Of a stretch of DNA of 64,000 bases, positions 35,158 through 46,545 are shown in pieces. The number at the start of each line of letters is the position of its first letter. Position 1 is the stretch's first letter. The notes beneath the pieces are model-generated. The model saw only the letters and a program-made list of their open reading frames with translations. It made no database searches and was not told where the DNA came from. The translations under genes were made by a program, and so were the position numbers. The stretch is from Gremmenia infestans (lineage: Eukaryota; Ascomycota; Leotiomycetes; Helotiales; Hamatocanthoscyphaceae), in contig JAFEVB010000010.1 of assembly GCA_032629725.1 (NCBI GenBank), forward strand, positions 1 through 64,000, read 5' to 3'.

Positions 35158-36171
35158 TGTTTAGATTTTGATGAACAAAAAAGAATCAAAGTAAGAAGTC
35201 AACAAGTAGAAATTCAAGGTAGAAACGTTGCTATAATGGGGAAAATTTATACTCTGGAATGCGGAGAAACCTAGTCGCTTTCATCCGCTTCAACGGCTTA
35301 CTTCATATGGGGTGATTTATGTCATCCGATGTTGTTTGCGCCATATATGGGTCCATCGCACGGTTACTAGCCGTGGCGAACAGAAACAAGAGAAGTAATT
35401 CGCTGGTACGGTAGTTGATATTCTGATGCCAAGAATGTTGCATAGACAAAGTTCGGGTGTAAGGATACGCTACTACCCTATAAAGAAGTTGAATGCCGCG
35501 GGGTACGGAGTGCGGAGTGATGCATATAGGTACGAGTATATATTCTGATTAGACCACTAGATGTAGGATTTGCAAGAATGGTGTATTCCAAGGTAGGTAC
35601 GTAGTTACACTGTATAGTAGGGCGATGATGGTATTATCGATAATCATCAAACAACCCTTGTTCACGCATCGACGTGATACTCCATACAGTAGAAAAGCTT
35701 AAAATGATTATGCTTATAAGGTGCGGTGTGCAACATAAAAATGGGATCGAATCGAATCATGTGCATGGGGCGGGAACTAAATTCGTCCAACGTCTTTTAC
35801 TTATGGAGGCACAACATGTCAGCATGTCTTCGTCTTACCTCAATTCGACGCATGCTCTCCTTCTCCTACCCATCTCATACCTCGAGATACTCCAGTATAT
35901 CTTAATACCTTCAAGGAATTCATTCGCCTTCTGCTTACCTAGGTAGGTACGCCAGTATGCATAACTTTCAAAATGTGGTTATGACCGAGCTTTCCTCCGC
36001 CGCTATCCGGCACCGACCAAATCTGTCTCCAAAAGCACGTTATCCGCGTCCTAGCAAGGAACTTGCCGTGGTGGTGTGAGGCGCATCTCATCTACTTCCT
36101 AGTCTCCTCTTCTATCTTGTCACATCCTTCAATTTCAATCATCTACTACCTAGGTAGGCAGTGACAATAGA
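35158..36171. promoter_or_regulatory. Divergent intergenic region
   Basis: About 1.0 kb between the leftward NmrA-like gene and the rightward dehydrogenase, so it should hold both promoters. Palindromic CCTAGGTAGG words occur at about 35938 and 36148, and AAGGTAGGTACG at about 35591. Pyrimidine-rich leader DNA (about 36090-36140) precedes the ATG at 36172. Confidence 0.5.
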
Positions 36172-37303
36172 ATGGGCAAGACGTGGAGTCAGATAGTCCC
36201 CCCAACGCCGCAGTTCACGGAGAAGGACGTCCCGGACCAGACTGGCAAAGTAGAATACCCTGGCTGGGTGCAGCAACAACCCCAAAAACTATGTCCAAGG
36301 CTAATAATAACCACTGCAGGTCTTCATTGTCACAGGCGCGTCCAGCGGCGTTGGTCAAGAACTGGCCCAGATCCTCTACTCCCATAATGCAAAAGTCTAC
36401 GTCGCTGCCCGATCCGCCGAGAAGGCCACGCGGGCAATTGAGTCCATCAAGACAAACTTCCCCAACTCCAAAGGACAAATGGTCTACCTCCACCTCGATC
36501 TCGACGATCTGACTACAATCAAAGCCTCCGCCGAAGAATTCTTGAGCAAGGAAGATAAGCTAGACGTGCTGTGGAATAACGCTGGAGTGATGATACCACC
36601 CCAGGGCAGCAAGACGAAACAGGGATATGAATTACAATTGGGAACAAACAATCTTGCCCCGTTTCTCTTCACAAAACTTTTGACCCCGATCTTGATCAAG
36701 ACGGCAAAGTCAGCCCCAACCGGAACTGTGCGAGTCGTGTGGGTGTCTTCTTCTGCTGCTGAAAACTTTATCCCCCACGGTGGAGTGGAGATAGACAACC
36801 TAGACTACAAGAGAGACCAGCGCGCATGGACCAAATACGGAATCAGCAAGGCTGGAAATATCTTTCACGCCACAGAATACGCTAAACGTTATGGCAATGA
36901 TGGAATAATCAGTGTGGTATGTTGAATTGGATGTGTGTAAAACACTTGCTAACCTACAAGGCCTTAAATCCAGGGAACTTGAAAACAGAGCTCACACGCC
37001 ACACACCTTCCTTTGGACAGTTTATATTCAGTTTCCTTACATATACTCCTATCCACGGCGCATATACTGAGCTGTTCGCCGGCCTTTCACCAGAAGTCAC
37101 ACCTGCAAAGAACGGTGCATGGAGTAAGTTTTCTTCCTTAGTTGAATTCACCATTGCTGATTTGAATAGTCCAACCCTGGGGCCGTTTCGACGAGCTCAG
37201 GCAGGACGTCGTGGCTTCAATCAAGAGTGAAGCGGAGGGGGGCACTGGAGTAGCGGCTCGGTTCTGGGAATGGACCGAGGAGCAAGTAAAAGCCTACCTT
37301 TGA
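36172..37303 (+). CDS. Short-chain dehydrogenase/reductase
   Basis: Exons 36172-36249, 36320-36916, 36961-37123 and 37170-37303, giving 323 aa. Introns are 44-70 nt. Classical SDR motifs are all present: cofactor loop TGASSGVG, LHLDLDDL, WNNAGVM (NNAG motif), VWVSSSA with the catalytic Ser, YGISKAGN (YxxxK) and NPGNLKTEL after the active site. This is the retinol dehydrogenase-like/WW-domain oxidoreductase-like fungal group, likely NADP-dependent and cytosolic. The substrate cannot be read from sequence. It runs convergently with the formamidase gene, with only 115 bp between stops. Confidence 0.85.
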
Positions 37304-37418
37304 TGATGTTGCCGCATCATGAATTTGCAGCATTATGGGCCTTCTTTCTTCCCTTCGCAATGCATCTTCAATACATACTCTGCAATACCACGTGCTATCA
37401 TGAGCCTTTTCCAATCCT

Positions 37419-38387
37419 TCAAAGATATGGCGCGCCTACAAATACACCCAGAGGTAAGCTACATGCGACAGCATAATTTGGCATGTCTACCGCCTCGGCA
37501 ATCTTCAGATCTCCTGCTACACTTGCCAGCATGTAACCCTCGACCCTAGTCAAGCCCTTTTCACCTACCAACCAATTTATCAAGCCCCTCACAGCTTTCC
37601 TGCTTGCTTCTCTTAAATCGGCATCGATACCCAGCGCTGCATATTCTCCCCCGTTCTCCACATTTGTTGTTCCAATTGGGTTGGTAATATAATGCGGACT
37701 GACTACCCACGGCTTCCCCTTCTCTACAGTCAATTTGACCTTGGCCTTCATTGGCGTCTCAATTGCAGTGCCACAAACTTCGCCATCTCCCTGCGCTGCA
37801 TGTCCATCTCCACAGCTGAACAGTGCCCCTTTGACCTTGACAGGTAAATATAACATAGATCCGATTCCAATATGTTTACAATCGATATTCCCACCAGTAT
37901 CATATGGCGGGATTGTGCTAAACTGACCCTCTTCCCCATGAGCAAGTCCGACAACACCGAGGAAAGGTCGAATGGGGATATGAACGCCCTCCTTGAACAC
38001 CGTATACCCCTCTTCCTTGTGAGTTTCCAAATCCCAAATCTTCAAAGCCGCCTCAGGAAAGTCATCCGCCAGTAGGCCGAATCCAAACCTTCCAGGTAGC
38101 ACAGCTGTCCACCCGTAAGTCGCGGTTTTCAAATCCAAAAACTCAATCCTCAGCACATCTCCTACCTCAGCCCCATTCACATAGACAGGCCCGAAAGCCG
38201 GGTCAGCAAATGCAGCATCGAAATTGCCAACGTCAGCAGCGGTGGAGGTAGCTGTGAATTGATTGTATCCTCCATCCATGAGATCAAACGTGACTTCGGT
38301 ACCAGAGTCAACCGTGTGCACTGGTTTCAGCGCGTTGTCCCATTTGAGATGTACTTCACTGCGAGAGACGTGGAATGAGTGCGACAT
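37419..38387 (-). CDS. Acetamidase/formamidase family protein
   Basis: Single exon, 322 aa, ATG at 38387 (MSHSFHVSRSEVHLKWDN). The frame is open further upstream, but family proteins start here. Recognisable segments are GPVYVNGAEVGDVL, GRFGFGLL, IPIRPFLGVVGLA, GGNIDCKHIGIGS and FSCGDGHAAQGDGEVCGTAI, with the conserved metal/active-site Asp, His and Glu residues. It hydrolyses short-chain amides such as formamide to ammonia and the acid and contributes to nitrogen scavenging. It is related to FmdA/AmdA, not to the amidase-signature AmdS family. Confidence 0.88.
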   Translation of the reverse strand: MSHSFHVSRSEVHLKWDNALKPVHTVDSGTEVTFDLMDGGYNQFTATSTAADVGNFDAAFADPAFGPVYVNGAEVGDVLRIEFLDLKTATYGWTAVLPGRFGFGLLADDFPEAALKIWDLETHKEEGYTVFKEGVHIPIRPFLGVVGLAHGEEGQFSTIPPYDTGGNIDCKHIGIGSMLYLPVKVKGALFSCGDGHAAQGDGEVCGTAIETPMKAKVKLTVEKGKPWVVSPHYITNPIGTTNVENGGEYAALGIDADLREASRKAVRGLINWLVGEKGLTRVEGYMLASVAGDLKIAEAVDMPNYAVACSLPLGVFVGAPYL

Positions 38388-41088
38388 GATGTTTGGATGC
38401 CTCGGTACTAGATATTGGATACTGTAATATGAAGTGGTGGTGTATAGGAAGTGTTGATATAAATAGACCAGTCTCGAAAGCAAGGCGGGGGCGGGGTACC
38501 CAAGTAATGATACGTAGATCACACGTCTCTCTCGATCGACGAAGTCTTCTGACACCGCTGCATAGTTACACTGGTATTGGTTCGTATTGTAAAAGAATGG
38601 TAGCAAATGATTCCATCTACTTGCTGTACTGTACAGTACACTGACGGCCCGAAGAATAAGCTGTGCTTCGGGTCTGGTCTGGATGGGGCACTTCCCCTCT
38701 TCGGATGATGAACCGGATTTGCAATTAGTGCATGCAGTGCTCTTCTTGCTGGGACTGGGTGGACCAGCGTGGAACAAGTCTCTTTCTAGGTATAGGCATT
38801 TGTTGCTTCTAAAAGGTGGTGGTAGGCTCTTGTGGGGAAACATAGACTGCGCGCTACAGTACTCATACTTGTACAGAAGTGTTTCTTATTTCAAGAACAG
38901 AACAGAACAGAACAGAACAGAACAGAACAGAACAGAACAGAGCCCCGAAAATCCCCGCAGTCCCCAACATGCATCCTTCGCAGAATCGCAACAAGTTACC
39001 TACAGTAGGTAGTTAGAAGTAGTTTGTTATTGCGCTCCCACGCGTGGCACCCCAGTCACCGTCACCTCGGCCAATGCAAGTACAGCAGTACAGTATGGAG
39101 TAGGTCGGTCTGCAACCGACTGCAACCATGTGCTGGGGACTGACTACACTACACTACCTACACTACTACCCTTCCGAGCCTTCCCCTCTTCCTATTCATC
39201 ACACGTCCACATCCCCAACGCCGACCTTGAATAACGAATGAGGAAACTCGATAAACGACCTTGTTATGTCAAAGGATTCTTTCCCAGTAACAGTCTATCT
39301 AGGCTAGGTACTCTACTCTACTCTTATCCTCCAAGGCAGGTGTACTGTACGATGTCCTGTTGGTCCTACCCTACCCTGCTTCGTAATAATGTATCGTTAT
39401 CGTCATGGTTGATTCGTGTTATCCCTTTAGCCTTTTCAGGACCCTTATGAATTTACCCTTACGCATGGCATGGTCCCCCTTGAGCACCACCACGACCACA
39501 TCTCTGGGAATTCTATGCGAGGAAAAAGGGCACCGGTTTTTTAAGTGTCGGGGACTACGATGAGGGTCCTTGATCTTAACATCGAGCTTGCGAAGGATCA
39601 GGTGATGATCACCAGCGCTACAGAGGCTGGCTTGCCCAGTTACTGGCTGGCTAAATCTACTACCAGGTAGTCAAATTTACAGTAGTTAGACACAAAACTT
39701 TGATAGATAGCAGCCGCGTCTAAGATGCTCTCACCAATCACAGGCCGACTGGTACCTGTCAGGCTGTACGGTACCTACGGAGTACCCTGTCAGTAAGAAG
39801 AAGATATTTTTAAACAAACCATGAGTTTGATTGTGGACTTGCGAGGACTTGCGAGTTGCAAGTTGTAGGTTGCAAGTTGCACTGTGCAGATCCCAGATCC
39901 TACTGTACAGTACAGTACAGTAGTACTGTCACAGTACATCCTAGATCCCAGGAACCCACCCAATGTTGGAATTGATTCTGGAGACTGCACTGCTGCGCCG
40001 CGCCCACGGTTACGGCTGCCAAGTGGTCCTCCCCTCGTCGCCTCAGCGCCTCAACTGACAGCGTTGCCCACAATTGATTACCGTTGACCTATCCCGTGCG
40101 CCGATTCCATACTCCGTAAACATCCATACTTATCCCACGACAGTTTTGCCTTGCAAGCGTTATCTTTACGACGAGTCAGAGTCAGAGTCCCCGAACTCTC
40201 CACGAGGCAGGCAATCTATCGTGTGCCGACGCCCGGCTTCCTTCGAAGACCGAACATTCGTCCATCTTTCTCCCCATCCATCGTCTCTTAGTTTTTGTTT
40301 AGCTTTGCGTGAGATGAGACAACGTTGTGTTGAACAATGCGCAAAAACGTATCTATCTTGCGCCCATGCATGAGGAGAGTAGAAGAAGAGGACTGTAAAA
40401 AGAAAAGCAACCGAACTCTTAGACCTCAATATCACAGCACCATTTACTTCTGCTATCTAGTCAGACAAATGCCCCTACACGGCATAAACCTGCAGCCCAT
40501 AGGATCACACTGATAGCAACCTTCACCACTAGTTGATCACTGATTTGCTGGAAAGTCAGGGTTCGAGGCGAGGCCCAGCCCAGCCACAACGTCCACCACT
40601 TCTATCCTTAGCCATAGCCTTGTGCTCCTGTGTTCCCTTCATCTTCACCGTCTTACTCTACAACCTGAATCTCGAACTTCTCAACTCGCCCAGGACCATC
40701 TTGCTGTTCTTTAATCATTGTTTGATTTTCCCTTCCACACAATCTCCCTCCCAAGGTGTAAACAATCCTATTGTTGCCCTCGAATCGGAAGCAGGCAGCC
40801 GTAGTCTCACGACCGAAACACTGGGATTGTCTCTCGCGATAGCGTCCCTGTAGCCCCCCCCCTAGGACGCAAACCTCTGTGCGACCGCGCGACAGCAAGA
40901 ACCGAATTTTGTCATGCCCCATCCCATGCGACAGAATCTTCGAAGACATCTTTTACCCTTATCAAAAAGTCCCGGCAGGAATGCGATCAATTGACGGCCC
41001 TGGATCTATACGCCTACCTTTGCGAATCAACACAACTCCTCGCTCGTCCCCTCTGCGGAGGTAGGCGGGCGTGGCAGTGGGAATCAGT
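38388..41088. other. Long intergenic region with short repeated words
   Basis: About 2.7 kb without a supported gene. It contains a pentanucleotide microsatellite (listed separately). Many TACTGTACAGTA-type words occur, for example at 38630, 38857, 39079, 39347, 39682 and densely at 39898-39930. GGTACC, GTAGGTAG and TACCTAC words are also present. The end includes the promoter and pyrimidine-rich leader of the receptor-like gene at 41089. Confidence 0.45.
38893..38942 (+). repeat. (AGAAC)n microsatellite
   Basis: About ten perfect copies of the pentanucleotide AGAAC in tandem, in non-coding DNA. Confidence 0.95.
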
Positions 41089-42676
41089 ATGGGAATCTAT
41101 TCCTCCGCACCCCCGGCTCGACAATTCTACCAAGATAAACCGACGTTGTTGGTCTGTTGGTGGTGTACGGTTTTTGCTGCGGTCATTATAGTCGTTCGAG
41201 TATGCGGAAGATTCATTCGGTCGGAAAGGTTGTTCAAGGAGGACTGGATGGCATTTGCCTGCATAATACCACTCTTTATCCGAATGGGAGTGGTTCATGT
41301 GGTCCTACTGTATGGGACGAACAATACCATCACGACGGGCCTCACCGAGCAGGAGATTTATCACAGGTCGATTGGCAGTAGGCTTGTCTTGGTCTCGAGG
41401 ATCTTCTATGCAGCAACGTTGGTGTAACCTGAAAATCTATCAGATATCATTGTACTAACTATGCTCAAGGCTTTGGATGCTCAAACTCACAATCAGTGAA
41501 TTCTTCAAGCGACTAATATCTAGTATATGGAGAGAATCCCACGAACGAGTACTCATATTTATACGATGGTTCTTCCTCATTACATTTGTTGCTGTAGTGA
41601 TAGCAGACATCGCCGAGTGCCAACCATTCACTCATTACTATCAAGTTGTGCCAGATCCAGGACCGAAATGTCGACAAGGCTACGTCCAACTATTGACAAT
41701 GGGAACTGCCAATGTCATAACAGACTTGCTACTCGTGCTCTTTCCCATTCCAATTATAATCCGGTCGAAAATGGGGTTGAAAAGGAAGACTCAGTTGGTT
41801 CTCCTGTTCGCCGGATCTCTTCTACCGGCTGGAACAACACTCTTTAGAATTCCCAATATCATCGATCGCCATGGCAGTCAACAGTATCGGTCGCTCCTTG
41901 CGTCAGTCGAAATTTTGTTTGCGACCGTAATTGCGAATTCGTTAGTTTTGGGGTCTTTCATCCGCGATAGAGGTGTCAAGAAACAAAGATGGAAGTTTGG
42001 ATCGATGAGTGACAGTATCGAGAGGACGGCGAGTCGAAGGGGCACAGTCACGAGGCATTGGGGAAGCGACGAGGATCTTGTACGAGACTTGGGGCTAGGC
42101 GTAGACCCTGAGCTCAGAGGAGCTACCCCAACCCCTCGACCAGCACCGATGGCTGTGGCAGGGAATCTTCCGGTGATAAAGGGTCATTCAGCGATTATTT
42201 CGAGGGACTGGCAATTTCCCGGAGGAAGAAGCGAATCGAGCGACGAGGTCGACTTGATGAAGTTTCACGATGGTGGCCACAGTCCTGGAGACGTCTCGTC
42301 ACTGGCCACTCCAAGGAAAGTCTCATTCTTTGATGTGGGTGGTCTGCTAGACGAGGATCAACCTACGAGGATCAGCTCGTCCAGAACGACGGATACAGAT
42401 GGGGAGAGTTCGACTCAGGGTCATCTGTATTCGACTTGGTCATATGAGAATGGCCTGTCTCCTGCGCCAGCCCGCAGAGGATCTTCGGCTCTACTGCAGG
42501 ATATAGGGGGCTTGCTCGGTCCGAGGAAGAAACATGAGCCTCGAAGTTACGAGTTGCAGACGATACTGCAAGAAGAGTCTTCCCATGCTTCATCTGACGC
42601 ACACGGACATTCAGCAGCAATCCAACGGCAACAAACGAACCTGTCCTTACAAGATGTGGGAGGACTCCTTAAATAA
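41089..42676 (+). CDS. Seven-helix fungal rhodopsin-domain (PTH11-like) membrane protein
   Basis: Exons 41089-41423 and 41470-42676, giving 513 aa. The ATG at 41089 is the only one upstream of the first helix. Hydrophobic segments include LLVCWWCTVFAAVIIVVRV, WMAFACIIPLFIRMGVV, FIRWFFLITFVAVVIADI, VITDLLLVLFPIPIIIRS, LVLLFAGSLLPAGTTLF and ILFATVIANSLVLG. The layout and the ADIAECQPF...CRQGYVQL loop fit the fungal integral-membrane rhodopsin domain found in PTH11-type receptors. The 230-residue cytosolic tail is Ser-rich and carries three copies of D-[VI]-GGLL: FFDVGGLL (398-405), LQDIGGLL (454-461) and LQDVGGLLK at the C-terminus. It is probably a plasma-membrane sensor. The ligand is unknown. 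Confidence 0.82.
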
Positions 42677-43854
42677 TGGCTTAAGAGGAGTGATGAGCTA
42701 CGATGTTCACGTGTACTTTTTATTTGCGATTACTTAGCGATATGGGTGATGGATGATTGGAACGGGGAGTTTGGCGTTGGGGGCCTGTGACGATAGATGT
42801 CACTCCCACGGGCTGTAATTATGGGAGTATCGGAGGGGTTCTGGATGTTATATACCACAGCGGTTCATCGCTGGCTTTAAAGTCTCTTTGACTTGGATAG
42901 ATAGATCTGAGCGAAATGGGATGGAATGAATGAGATGAATGAGATGAAATGAAATTCTAATCTATAAAGTTGTTCTACTACATTTGTGGATACTGTTAGA
43001 CCACTAATAGGCCAATTATCTCTAAAAATCTAAGCTTCAGGAAAGATATATACTTGCACGAGTATACAGCTTGTTTAACATTCCCGAATATTTATAGATG
43101 CCTTGCTATGCCCTAGTATTAATTGGTGAAGTGGTCGATAGAAGTTCCATCAGTTCCTAAGAGACATATTGGATCACCTAGCTGATCTACTATCTACCCC
43201 GCCTCCTATCAAAGATGTCGCATTGCAGTAAGCTGCTTCTAATTGGACATAAATGTTCCATGCGGATGGATACTAGAGTCAGATGGCGAATCTGGGACAT
43301 GATCACCATTTAGGGTGAAACATATCAGTCTATTTTTGCTGTGAAAATACTCTAGCTCAGCGCGGCACCAAAAAGTACGTACAGTACTATTTACCATCCA
43401 GCCCAGCCCTAGCCCAGCCCAGCCATAATGGTACTCAACACAGCCTCACCTTTGCATCCAACTTCCAACATTACAAATCTCCTCACTGCTCTTCACTCTT
43501 CACTTCTTCTTCTTCTTCTTCTTCTTCTATTGTTCAGTACAGCAGGATATGGAGATATTACTTCTATACGCGTAGCAGATCCTGTCCTCCCTCTTCTTTC
43601 GTTAATCAATTAGTATTATTGTTATTGTTGTTATTGTTGTTATTCTTCTGGTTGCCATTAATTGAATCCATCGTTGCAGCAGTACAGCAAAGTACAGTAG
43701 TACCAGTAGGAGCGGAAGGATTCTGGATGCAACATTCTCAGCGTCTATTTTTTGCAAACTCACCAGCCAAAGCCAATACCTCAGAGGTACACATAGGTAT
43801 CAAGCCTATCCAGCCAGCCAGCCAGCCAGCCTACCCAGATCACACGCCACCACC
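42677..43854. other. Intergenic with microsatellites in the leader of the next gene
   Basis: About 1.2 kb. It includes a (CTT)n run at 43503-43528, TTATTGTTG repeats near 43617-43640, TACAGTA words at 43681-43705 and a (CCAG)n run at 43810-43831, just upstream of the ATG at 43855. No gene is supported. Confidence 0.55.
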
Positions 43855-46308
43855 ATGGCTGAAGTTGAAGAACCTCAATTCACGTCGCTCTCGGCGCGCA
43901 TCGCCGCTCTGAACCAACAAGGTGTTGGAAAGAGTCTGGGTGCAGTACACCAACCCCATCCGACTGGTAAACGACCTCCTCCACCTCTTCCCTCATCATC
44001 TTCCACCCGACCTGGTATCCCCTCCAGAGGCCAAACCACGAACAATCCTCCAATATCCACCTACGGTTCATCCTCTTCCAAGCAAGCCAACAACCTACCG
44101 ATTGGTGTAAAAGGCACTGCACTCCTACCTCCGCCTCCAGTCGATCGCGACCAGTCCCAATCCTCGAATACAAACAATGCTAGAACCCCCCCTCTACCAG
44201 CCCGACGGGGTCCTCCTCCGCTGCCCACGCGCAAAGATTCGCAGCCTTCTCCCGCTCTCCCTCCTCGAAAGAGCTCTACACAATTGGCCAGGCGTGGATC
44301 AAACGAGTCGGCAATGTCATACAGCTCTACCATATCGAGCATGTCCTTGAGTCAGGCAGGGTCTACAAATACCAATGCTTCCTCGGTGGACTCTGCGAGA
44401 AAGCTTCCGCCAGCCCTGAATCAAGCAAAGCTCCCACCTTTGCCCCCCAGCCGGCGTGAGCGAGACCAGGCGGAGGCTGAGGAGCGGAGGAATCCTCCAA
44501 AAGTGCCCTTGACTTCTATCAAGTCGTCTCCCAACATTCCCATTCGACAGCCTCCAGTTGTTGACCGTGATTTGCCTCCCAAGATGCCTCCTAGACCCAG
44601 CGGACCACCCAGGATGCCATCAAGACCCACCAACTTCGACAACGTACAGGAAGAGGAAGAGAAACCACCCCAACAGCCTCCTCGCAGACTTCCGCCCCCT
44701 AATTCTACAAGATCTGCACTCTCCATGGGGTTCAGTAACAGGTCCAACGAAACACCGAATCCCGGCCTCCGACCTACACCAACATTCACGAGAACAGCAG
44801 GCCCTGTGGTCCAAGAACTCAACGACCGCAATTTTGACAGTGTAGTTATGACTGGCAAGGCAGTCTTTGTGGACTTCTATACAACCTATTGTAAATACTG
44901 CGTCGAATTGGATCCCTTGTGGAAGCAAGTAGCTGAAGATTTCTCATTTGCCAGCGACAAGTTGGTATTCGCAAAGGTTGATGTGGGGAAGTACAAGACG
45001 TTCTTGAGCAGGTTTGGTATTCAATCATATCCAACCTTGCTCTTCTTCGACGGTCGGAGCGAAACACCCCAGAAGTATCAATTCGCTAGGCAGGCAAACT
45101 ATCTGAGTGACTACGTGGAAGAGCAGACAGGCATATCGGTGGATGATGCACCTAAATCAAATGGTGTTCCGCCGCCCATCAATATGAGTTCTAAGCCGTC
45201 CCGGAGCCAGGTCCAAGCAGTTCAATCTCGTCCTGCACCTGCCGCACCTCCTACTTCTGGCTGCTTAATCTGCAGAGATTTCTCTGGTCCGGATCAAGTT
45301 GCAGCCCAGCACCCACGCCATTCTCTTCCACAAACTGGAGATGCCACCGGCTACTTAGCTAAAGTTCTTTGCGGGCCATTTACGTCTGCCACCGACAAAG
45401 CACGCGCGATATTCACCTGGCTCCATCACAATATTGCATATGACACTGCTGCATTCTTTGGTAATAGAGTCAAGCACGTCGATCCAAAAGACACCATTGC
45501 ATCGGGGCTTGCCGTCTGTGGTGGTTATGCCGGTGTCTACACTGCCATCGCACTCAAAGCCGGTCTGGAGGCAGTCATGGTCACAGGGCACGGCAAAGGC
45601 TATGGGTACACGGCTCTTCAACCCGGCGAGCAATGTCCGCCATGCAATCCAGCAGGTCACGCATGGAATGCTGTTCGGATCGACGGTGGCGAGTGGAAAT
45701 TACTTGACTCTTGTTGGGGTGCTGGCAATGTTGGTAATCAAGTCTTCAACAAGAAGTTCACCCCGAGCTATTTCACCATGTCGAACGACGACTTTGGGAT
45801 AAAGCACTTTCCTCAGGACCGTAGTCATTTCTTCCGCAGTGATGGAAGTGTTCCCAGCTGGGAGGAATACTACCTTGGTGCGGCGCGCGCCGAGCCTTTG
45901 CAGATCTACGGCTCTGTTGAGGATCATGGGATTTCTCCGGTTTCAATTACACCACCGCAGAAACGATTACCTATAAATGGAGAGACTGTGCGTTTCCAAT
46001 TCAGCAAGGTGTGCGAGCATTGGGATTTTGAGAAAAATGGAGAGGGGAAGCCGTACCCCCTTGTATTGAAGATCAATGGGCTGGATGGGAGGAACGAAGA
46101 TTATGTCGCGATGGAGAATAATGATTTCTGGTGGTGGGCAGATATTTCAGCGCGGGATTTGGGTGCTCCCGGTCAAACAGTCAGCTGTTATGCTGTTACT
46201 TCAGTCAATGGGAAAGACGCCCGGGGCATGACAAGAAGAGAATACCTCAACAAAAAAGGGAGGTCCGGGATGGGTTTTGCTGGGGTTTGTGCATGGGAAT
46301 TGGTATAG
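43855..46308 (+). CDS. Proline-rich thioredoxin-transglutaminase fusion (Cyk3-like)
   Basis: Single exon, 817 aa. Residues 1-290 are a disordered Pro-rich region with many PPPLP-type SH3 ligands, starting EEPQFTSLSARIAALNQQ, the start seen in fungal Cyk3-like transglutaminase-core proteins. Residues about 320-430 are a thioredoxin/PDI-type domain: VFVDFYTTYCKYC (CKYC at 346-349), FAKVDVGKYK and YPTLLFFDG with the cis-Pro. Residues about 465-680 are a transglutaminase-like core beginning CLICRDFSGPDQVAAQHPR. It has Cys555 (AVCGGYAG), His602 (GHAWN) and Asp618 (LLDSCW). A beta-rich domain ends the protein. Cyk3 relatives act in septum formation at the division site. The inserted thioredoxin fold is unusual and could set the redox state of a partner or of the catalytic Cys. 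Intactness of both active sites argues for function. Confidence 0.85.
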   Translation: MAEVEEPQFTSLSARIAALNQQGVGKSLGAVHQPHPTGKRPPPPLPSSSSTRPGIPSRGQTTNNPPISTYGSSSSKQANNLPIGVKGTALLPPPPVDRDQSQSSNTNNARTPPLPARRGPPPLPTRKDSQPSPALPPRKSSTQLARRGSNESAMSYSSTISSMSLSQAGSTNTNASSVDSARKLPPALNQAKLPPLPPSRRERDQAEAEERRNPPKVPLTSIKSSPNIPIRQPPVVDRDLPPKMPPRPSGPPRMPSRPTNFDNVQEEEEKPPQQPPRRLPPPNSTRSALSMGFSNRSNETPNPGLRPTPTFTRTAGPVVQELNDRNFDSVVMTGKAVFVDFYTTYCKYCVELDPLWKQVAEDFSFASDKLVFAKVDVGKYKTFLSRFGIQSYPTLLFFDGRSETPQKYQFARQANYLSDYVEEQTGISVDDAPKSNGVPPPINMSSKPSRSQVQAVQSRPAPAAPPTSGCLICRDFSGPDQVAAQHPRHSLPQTGDATGYLAKVLCGPFTSATDKARAIFTWLHHNIAYDTAAFFGNRVKHVDPKDTIASGLAVCGGYAGVYTAIALKAGLEAVMVTGHGKGYGYTALQPGEQCPPCNPAGHAWNAVRIDGGEWKLLDSCWGAGNVGNQVFNKKFTPSYFTMSNDDFGIKHFPQDRSHFFRSDGSVPSWEEYYLGAARAEPLQIYGSVEDHGISPVSITPPQKRLPINGETVRFQFSKVCEHWDFEKNGEGKPYPLVLKINGLDGRNEDYVAMENNDFWWWADISARDLGAPGQTVSCYAVTSVNGKDARGMTRREYLNKKGRSGMGFAGVCAWELV

Positions 46309-46545
46309 GTGTTTGTTAGGATACCCCTTGTGAAAATGGCGATGAAATAAATGACTGTCACACTGCGGGGACACGCTGTTCAGAACTTCAATTCATTGTT
46401 GGCAATGAAAGGTGGTGTGGCCAACCTACTCCTTTCTTTGACCTCAAGGGCTCCTATATCCATCCACCCCTTGGTATTCATATGCTCATTAAGCGGTAAT
46501 ATCAAAACGCTAACCTAGTATTGAATCGTACTCCAATGTGCGACC

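Noticed and set aside
38388..38843. Upstream extension of the formamidase frame
   Set aside because: The frame is open to 38843, but the sequence before MSHSFHV is low-quality and unlike the family, and it lies in promoter DNA.
40559..40580. GGTTCGAGG word as part of a tRNA gene
   Set aside because: No matching acceptor stem, D arm or A/B-box spacing around it. No tRNA gene was convincing anywhere in the window.
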